Positions 57,341-64,000 of a DNA stretch of 64,000 nt are shown here, piece by piece. The stretch is from the NCBI GenBank assembly GCA_021234155.1, contig JAJEKV010000249.1, forward strand, positions 124,001 through 188,000, written 5' to 3'. The stretch comes from Isoetes taiwanensis (taxonomy: Eukaryota; Streptophyta; Lycopodiopsida; Isoetales; Isoetaceae). Under the pieces are notes generated by a model, which saw nothing but the letters and a program-made list of their open reading frames with translations, was not told the origin of the DNA and searched no databases. How positions within the stretch are numbered: the stretch's first letter is position 1; the number at the start of each line of letters is the position of its first letter. A program made the position numbers and the translations under genes.

Positions 57341-57524
57341 CTCAGCTCCAGGCCTCCCAGCATGATCGCCCAGATCTTGAACGCCTCCGGTTACGATATG
57401 GTCTGGGCTTCCCTGGGCCCCGAATGGAGCACTGCTTGAAAAATCTCCAACACAGAGCTCCTCTCCACCGAATGGCATTTTATGCAGCATTTTGTTTTTA
57501 GGCCTTTAATACTTAGACCAGCAG

Positions 57525-58323
57525 TGTTGCTCATGTGTTGGCTGCCCATGGAGTGGAGTATGGATATAGTGCACATGATTATTATTCTATTGGCATGTTT
57601 GAGGTAGAACCGCACAATTGTCTGGGTTTTATGTACAGAAAGACCCTTCAGATAGGCACAACTGACGTGAATGTCGCTAAGTGTAGGGAGTTAATTGAGG
57701 ACCTTGCTGGAAATTATAATAGGGATTCTTATCACTTGATTGCGAAGAACTGCAACCATTTTAATAGTGACGTGTGCATGAGACTTATTGGTAAACCTAT
57801 TCCTAGATGGATAAACAGGCTTGCTAAATTAGGTGAGCCTTTTTGCTATTCAACAACGTCCCAAGTTTGTCATTTGGTTTCTTTTATTTCTGCTTCCTGC
57901 AGATTGCTATTTAGTTTCAAGCCTAACTATCTTTCTGAATGTTTTATGTATGCAGGCCAACTGTGTAACTGCTTATTGCCAGACTGTGTAACTGCTTACT
58001 GCCAGAAAGCTTGCAAGTGACAGCTGTCAAACACGCCTCAGAATATATTGAAGGTGCAGCATAAGGTTTACATGCATAATTGAAAATGTTGATATTGCAT
58101 TTTCTTTGACCTTGAAGTGATAATTTCTGTAAGTTATTAAATACTTGCTTGTGGAATTGCAGATAGAAGTGAAGAAATAGACGAGGGAAGAGGCAGAATA
58201 GAAATAGTAGAAATTGATAATGAGCAAGATCGGTGCCTGCTTTCCACATCTGCTATACCTTCTCAACCTTTGATGCAGTGGCCTAAAGAACTGCACTTGA
58301 AACATATTCTGGAATCTCTCTGA
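57525..58323 (+). pseudogene. DeSI-type (PPPDE) isopeptidase pseudogene
   Basis: PPPDE proteins are papain-like proteases linked to deSUMOylation/deubiquitination. Exon 57525-57832 encodes AAHGVEYGYSAHDYYSIGMF, VEPHNCLGFMYRKTLQIGTT and YHLIAKNCNHFNSDVCMRLI (catalytic Cys in KNCNHF), ending PRWINRLAKL with a GTGAGC donor. Exon 57956-58053 encodes the CNCLLPESLQVTAVKH region. Exon 58163-58323 encodes an acidic tail (EEIDEGRGRIEIVEIDNEQD) ending at TGA. A 23-bp tandem duplication (57960-57982 and 57983-58005) shifts the frame in exon 2, giving early stop after QKACK. The N-terminal exon is missing, and the FHSG-type catalytic His context is altered (VAHVLAAHG), right beside the E2 repeat. Broken at both ends. 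Confidence 0.85.
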
Positions 58324-58599
58324 AAGAGGTTCAAGCTCATAGGATGTGAATGAGAATTGAAACAATTTGTTTTGTGTTGTTAGTAAGATACTATGAATCA
58401 TCAAACAAGATAGCGACATTGATGCCAAGTATTGCTGACTATATATGGTCACGAATTATGTGATTTCACACATCTGGGCCTGGTTCATATCAATGTTTAT
58501 AGGTTATTTGCACGGTGAGTGTTGTCTTGCGTTTTAGGTACTTGGAGACATGGGATAGAACAATGGTGTATTTTATGCAGTGTTGTTTGGATTTTAGTA

Positions 58600-59720
58600 C
58601 TTGGCAATATGGTTGAAGAAGTTAATCATGCGAAATATTTGGAAGTATGTCACATGTAAGTTGAAGCAGTTGTGGTATTGCTCTACTACAATTGCTTTGG
58701 GAATTTCCTTCCAATCAAAGGCTTCGAAGCTTGCTAGAGAAGCAGACGAGAGTTATCTGCTTGGCCTTTATCAAGGCCTCTTCAAAATACTGGAATGCCC
58801 GCTCGAAGAGTTCTTAAATGCTTTGGATGGCTTGGTACCAGCAGAAGAGATTGAAGAAGGTTGCAGTACTCCAACGCCGGGGATGGCAAGTGGAATGTAA
58901 TAGATAAAAATCTTTGTTTTTCATGTTCCAGTCTATAGAAGACGGACTTTTTTGCATAATAGATGCTTTCTATTTGTTCATTTTTATTGTCTATATTGTT
59001 TAAAAGTCAAGGCATTGTTGTTTCCAGGGAGCTGGGACAGCAGCCCACCTGATGCCAGACTTATGGCCTTCTCGAAAACTGGAAGGCTGGGAGGTCGATG
59101 AAATTGTATGTACTTCTGAGACTTCTGCCTTTTCACCCTTATGTTGAACTGTGTAGAACTATAGCATCAGCAAAGATCTTTCTTGAGTTGATGGTTACCA
59201 GGTGGTCACTTCTAGAGGGAAGACCCCATCATTTTGCATAATGCTTTGCTGTTTTTCACTTTCATTTCTGGGATCATCATGGATATCATTTGTGTCTTTT
59301 AAAAATCTGTTTTCTATTAATTATCTAGCTGGTAGACCATGCTCGAATGCATCTCACTCTCGGATTTTGAAGGGCCTATCGAGCATGGTGGACTTTCTGC
59401 TCATATTGGTGATGCATTTTGTGCTGATATTGAAGGTGATTTTGCTGGTATTAGCTGCTGCTTTCTCTTTGAACACTTGCAATTACTATCAATGCAGTGA
59501 CACCCACAATCTCTGTAGACTTTTACTATTGATTAGACTAAGTTTGGTTCATTTCTTCTGGAATCTGGTATTTTAAAACAGTACACATATATTAAGACAT
59601 TGTGCCTTACACCATTGACAAAATAATGCTTTTGGATGGTAATTGCCCATGCAAGTATTGTTGTGGTGTGGACTTATTTTCTGATGGTGCCGTTCTCACA
59701 CTGCTTCACAAGGTACGCTT
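58600..59720 (+). other. Exon-like segments of an unidentified gene
   Basis: Four plus-strand pieces look coding: 58690-58890 (KLAREADESYLLGLYQGLFK, PLEEFLNALDGLVPAEEIEE); 59028-59106 after TTTCCAG (GAGTAAHLMPDLWPSRKLEG, WEVDEI before GTATGT); 59340-59504 (DFEGPIEHGGLSAHIGDAFC); 59637-59710 (CPCKYCCGVDLFSDGAVLTL, LHK before GTACGC). They may be exons of one gene. No family is recognised; they lie between the DeSI pseudogene and the LINE. Confidence 0.35.
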
Positions 59721-60871
59721 AGGTTTCTTTTCCTCGAAAGCTCATAAGATTGATATCTTCCAATATATATTCTAGATAAATCCAAATTAGATAGATCTGT
59801 AAATTTCCATCTGCAATTGTGCAGACAGTAGAAGGGATCTGTTGGCTATATATGGCAGTAAATCCAATAAAATGGGCTATAAAATGATGATATCGTTCAG
59901 ACCAGCTATATGAACTGAACCGATAGTTGTATGAACTGAACCAGTTGATTAAACATAATATACAATAGTTTACATCTCCGTCTATGTGCCTTTGTACCGA
60001 GCAGACTGTAAAATATAAAGGTAAGAGGTTTATTGTCTCCATTTAGCCTTCCTCTCTTCTCATCGTAATGTGCCATTCTGTAGTCAATTTTTTGCTTCAA
60101 TGTTTGCTTCAAATCACTCTCTACAGAAGGAGTGCAGCTGAGTTGTAAATGCAATGTAGTTAAACTTTGTCATGATCTGACATGCCCAAAGGTCTTGCTA
60201 TTGACAGTAATGCTATGGCATCAGAACAAGGTAAATGACTGTATGTTTTCCATCATTTCTTATATTCTGGAGCCTTTTTCTTTAATTCTGTATAACATAT
60301 ATTTTCTTGATTAAGACATTATTATTTGCCCACGATAGCTACTATAACTAAATATTTGACGCATGCAAATTCTGAGTGCAAAGGTGCTATTTGCAAAAGC
60401 TGACCTGCTTCATTTCTCACAAACATCATTGAGGTTCCATTTTTGTTCTGCACATGTAAATACTCTCTCTTCCTGGATTTGTGCCTTAGTTACTTTTTTT
60501 GTTAATTGTAAATGTTTATTCCTCTACATCCAAGATATTTGATATATAACCAACTTACAAATCCAGGAGGATTATTGAAAAGTTTCCAACTAAAGATCAA
60601 AATTTGAGATTGTTTTTCTTTTCGCTGAAGCATGATGATGTGCATTGAAGCATGTTTAACTACTTCAATGCACAATTAAGTTTAAACATGTTTCAAATTT
60701 GATTTCATATTTTTTACACCTGATAATGGTTTAAGATCCTAAAATTTTTAATTTTTAGCTTAAAAGTTAATTACAATGAGTACTGCGATCAACAATTTGA
60801 AGTTCAACATACAAGGACGGGTCTTTTTCCACAACATTATTGCTAAGTGCTACCAATACATCTAAAACAAA

Positions 60872-62790
60872 TAGAATAGAATAGAATAGATTTTTTAACG
60901 TCCACGGAGACCAATAGGTCATGGGACCCATACAATGGGCTAGTACAATCATTATTACTAGGATTAAAAAACCCCTGCCTCGAAAGGTTTTCAAGGGAAA
61001 AACCTTTGCAATAATGATGATACTAGACAAGCGGAGATAATGACTACTAGGGCTCAGTAATTGCAGACGTTTATCTAGAAGCTCAAGTATGTATAATGCC
61101 AAGTCATCACAGATGGTGCTCTGAGAAGTTGTGGAAGCGTGGAATGGAATGCTAAGGTCAAAAAATAATTCCGGACTATCTCAAAAGCAGGGCAACTCAG
61201 AAGAGTATGGCTTTCATCTTCAATAACTCAGAATCGCAACAGGCACATAGTCTCGCTTTCGGCGGCAATTGCGGCCGCTCCCATCTACCTGTCTCAATCC
61301 GTAGCCTGTGGGACCCCCGTGCGAATTGATGCAATAGCTACAAGCTTGTTCTGGACAATGAAGCAAGCAAATAAGCTTGGGGCCCCTGGTGCCAAGGTGG
61401 GATTTATGTGTGCATGATAATGACCGGTTTTCACTTGGGCCAAAGTAATCAAGGCGTCCCATATCTTTTGAGAAAAACGACCATTGAGATATTGTTGCAA
61501 AAGCTCGGGATCAAAACTAGCAAGCATCGAGGCGATTGCTTTCTGCGGTGCACAGCCCAACGGGCAAACCATGTAGTGCAATGCTCTTTCCAACAATGGC
61601 AAGTGCAAGAACAGGATACCTAACATCATCCATGTGGTGCACCTTGCAGATATAGTGGAGATGGCGCTTCATGGCGAATGTTGAAGAGGCCAAAAACCTC
61701 GTCTCTTGTAAAAGAATAGCATAGGGCACCGTTGTTTTAACTCTCAGGGTAAGTGAGAAAAGACTTTTGCACCCGCTCCAAGCTCTCCCAAGCACTAGCA
61801 CTAATGGCAGGCCCCCACACTTTAGAACCATACAGTAAAAGAGGCTCTACCAAAGCCCGAAACAAGTGGGCTTTCCGTGGCCAATCATGAATTTCTGGCG
61901 AAAACAATTGTTTTGCATTGCATAGAGTGCTCTCCATCAAAGTGACCACCCGCTTGGTAATACACTGTTCCCAAAGTGTGTTCTTACAGAATTCCACACC
62001 AAGATACTTGTAGCTATCTATAACTTCAACTTCGCGGCTATCATAGTGCATAGTGGGAACATTGTGACGAGAAGATTGAACTACCAAAAGCTTGGTCTTT
62101 TGGAGATTAACATATGAGACTGTATTCTCACAAAAGCATGCAAAGTCGCGAGAGCATGTAAATGTTCTTTGCATACTAGCATGCAGTATATGCGAAGTGA
62201 AACATCATCAAAGATACATAAGTTGCCTAATGATATAGTGTGCCAAATGTGGACCTCCACCGCCATGATTATCAAGCCATTCTTCCAATTGATCAATGTA
62301 CAAGCCAAAGAGTGTAGGAGATAAAGGGCAACCCTGACGAACTCCAAATATTGCTAGTGATTTGAGTACCTGATGCTAGAAATTTAGCAAAAACCCTTTC
62401 ATAGATAAACTGCATTTTGAAGGTCTTGTGGTGGAACCCCAAGTGCCTGCAAGCGCTGCCAAAGAAGCTCGTGTGGCACTGTATCAAAAGCAGAAGTAAA
62501 ATCCACAAAGCATATATAGAGCTCTTGTTTCAAACTTCGACTATGTTCAATAAGCATGCGCAATGTGAAAATATGGTCTATTGTAGAATGGCATGGACGA
62601 AAGCACGCTTTGTCCTACAAAGACGCATACACCAAGATGTTACGCCCATGATGTCAACTGCTTCTCAGTAAGACTGGATAAGAGCTTTGAAAATATGGAA
62701 CTTACCATGATCATGCGATAATTAGAAGGGTCATGCTTATCACCTGCTTTGTAAATTGGTACCAAAGTAAATTAACTATTTTTCCATGCT
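60872..62790 (-). mobile_element. LINE (RT and C-terminal zinc region), complete 3' end
   Basis: Minus strand. NYRMIMVSSIFSKLLSSLTE is at about 62745-62685. The catalytic palm YICFVDFTSAFDTVPHELLW follows at about 62510, with stops before KTKLLVVQSS and YKYLGVEFCKNTLWEQCITK (62174-61737, YGSKVWGPAI). LLQETRFLASSTFAMKRHLH and LLERALHYMVCPLGCAPQKA come next, then HINPTLAPGAPSLFACFIVQ and the zinc region near 61240-61180. The 3' UTR ends with the shared stem-loop (GGGTCCCATGACCTATTGGT) and CTATTCTATTCTATTC at 60872-60890. Endonuclease absent; frameshifts present. Confidence 0.85.
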
Positions 62791-63287
62791 CAAGCAACCA
62801 TTGAACCTCACTAAAAACAATGTAATAGCAATGGCTCTTACTATCAGAATAACAAGATATCTAACTTTGTAAGCACAAATAATATTTGCAACATTTAAAC
62901 AACTCTTCAAAGTTGTACAAGAGATGCTTTTTGAATAGTGCACAAAATTCAAACCAAAGTGACTCCATAGTAACTCCATAGTGTACTGATGCTTAACAAA
63001 TGAGAATTGCATGCAAAGAGGGATGAATGTATAGTTGGTAATCTTGCCCGCTACTTAACTGCCCAGTTATTGCCCATCTTGCAGGCCCATGATACTGTGA
63101 GTGATGTTGTAAGAAAAAACAAAAATTGTTTTATTTTGGAAGGACTTGCATGGGCATGTGGGAAAAATTTGTGGGCATGTGGGGGCCTGTAAAACAAAGG
63201 TTGACCATACAATAATTGTTTTAGAACCAGAATACAAGTTTACAAGCCACTGTCAGGACCTATTATTCCTAGCTGGGGTAATGTTCG

Positions 63288-63350
63288 ATTTACCCCCCCC
63301 CCCCTCCAGTTCAAAAAAGAAAAAAGAGGAAAAAAAAGAAAAAAGAGAAA
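63288..63350 (+). repeat. C-run and purine tract
   Basis: ACCCCCCCCCCCCCTCCAG followed by about 45 bases of A/G (AAAAAAGAAAAAAGAGG...). A strand-asymmetric homopolymer region. Confidence 0.9.
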
Positions 63351-63527
63351 TTGCATTTGGGAGGTGTTTGGGGTTAGATTGCATGATGTGAAGGAACGAG
63401 GGAAGATTTACAATCGAAAAAGTTCCACTTTCCTCTTTAATTTTAATGACCATGTTCGAAAGATTTCATCATTTAGGATACTGTTGCAGAAGATTATACT
63501 TTCTTATTTGTGTGTTTGTTGATGCAG

Positions 63528-63864
63528 TACGTCTTAGATGCATGTCGCAAAGGCGATAAACTCAAATTTTCAAATCATTCTCCAAATCCAAATTGCTATG
63601 CAAAGGTAATAAATATGTTTATTAGATGCTAAAAAACATTAGACCATGTGCTTTAATGGCTTGTTTTTATTGGTCAGGTCATTATGGTTGATGGAGACCA
63701 CAGTAGGTATATTTGCGAAAGAAAAAATAGAAGCTGGAGAAGAGCTATCCTATGATTATCGTTATGAGCCTGACCGTGCCCCAGTATGGGCCCAAAAACC
63801 AGAAGATGGCCCAAAGCATGATGATGTGGGCAATAGCTCAGGTCGGGCTCAAAAGACTGCATAA
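63528..63864 (+). pseudogene. E(z) (CURLY LEAF/SWINGER-type) SET domain fragment
   Basis: E(z) proteins are the catalytic subunits of PRC2 and trimethylate histone H3 Lys27. Exon 63528-63605 (acceptor GATGCAG, donor AAGGTAATA) encodes [20 protein letters not shown] then PNCYAK, including the catalytic-core NHSPxPNC motif. The last exon starts at 63678 (VIMVDGDH), then two bases are missing at about 63703 (CACAGTAGG where the frame needs CACAGxGTAGG). After that, GIFAKEKIEAGEELSYDYRY and EPDRAPVWAQKPE follow to a stop at 63862-63864. No other E(z) exons (CXC, first half of SET) are seen upstream, where a LINE lies instead. The frameshift breaks the domain, so this is probably a pseudogene fragment. 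Confidence 0.85.
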
Positions 63865-63967
63865 CATTATAGATCAAAAAATATTATAAAGATGGCAATT
63901 TCCACAGAATTCTCCATAACTAGTCTTGTGTATATTGTCAGGTCACATAGTGTGGATTTGAGTTAAG

Positions 63968-64000
63968 CCACTTCACCCCGGGCCATAGAGGGCAACCCTC
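63968..64000 (+). repeat. Hairpin element end, type E1 (cut by window edge)
   Basis: CACTTCACCCCGGGCCATA then GAGGGCAACCCTC at the last base of the window; same context as 6343, after the same E(z) 3' UTR sequence. Confidence 0.7.

Noticed and set aside
57525-58323. Functional DeSI protease
   Set aside because: The 5' exon is absent and the 23-bp duplication shifts the frame.

Overview
This is a stretch of large, repeat-rich, A+T-rich plant nuclear DNA. Recognisable genes are all plant-type: a land-plant uL10/P0 ribosomal stalk protein, a PPR protein, an NB-ARC/LRR resistance protein, a CURLY LEAF/SWINGER-type SET domain, a plant DeSI (PPPDE) protease and RPA1. The elements are plant-type too (Ty1/copia primed by tRNA-iMet, several LINE families). 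Low gene density, many gene fragments and coexisting LINE lineages suggest a large-genome land plant, perhaps a non-seed plant such as a fern or lycophyte. That last step is inference; no species can be named from the sequence alone.

Only one gene looks intact: a seven-exon minus-strand gene at 40682-42790. I could splice it into one uninterrupted 444-residue frame with GT/AG at every junction. It resembles plant proteins starting with a YIPPHKR motif (DUF7903-like). Everything else that looks like a gene is broken or partial.

Layout. 1-11.4 kb: local tandem duplications and gene fragments (RPA1 on the minus strand; alcohol dehydrogenase, PPR and receptor-like kinase on the plus strand), plus a copy of the 3' end of an E(z) gene at 6.2 kb. 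11.4-17.9 kb: mostly unrecognised, with a 29-bp tandem repeat, a degenerate TCCTACGG array, a tRNA-derived SINE head and a tract full of TTCTAGAA palindromes. 17.9-29.2 kb: a 5'-truncated LINE split by a complete Ty1/copia element (543-bp LTRs, CCCTT target duplication), itself split inside reverse transcriptase by about 3.3 kb carrying a frameshifted P0 pseudogene and a foldback MITE. 31-39 kb: two LINEs, a TIR element, a foldback MITE inside a LINE, and an unknown ORF. 40.7-42.8 kb: the intact gene. 43-47.1 kb: a TIR element and an NLR gene split by a poly(A) retro-insertion with a 10-bp target duplication. 47.1-57 kb: GGGGAGGTTTCC repeats, a long GATA microsatellite, one amino-acid permease exon, an ORF1-only LINE-like element and an unrecognised minus-strand ORF cluster. 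57.2-64 kb: a DeSI protease pseudogene, a LINE and an E(z) SET-domain pseudogene.

Two repeat systems stand out. First, four copies share a LINE 3' end that folds into a stem-loop, where the stem changes by compensating substitutions, followed by a short variable microsatellite tail. Second, two kinds of hairpin end, both containing GGGTTGCCC or its complement and all in the same orientation, lie near or beside blocks of captured or broken genes. They may be the ends of a gene-fragment-carrying element I do not recognise.
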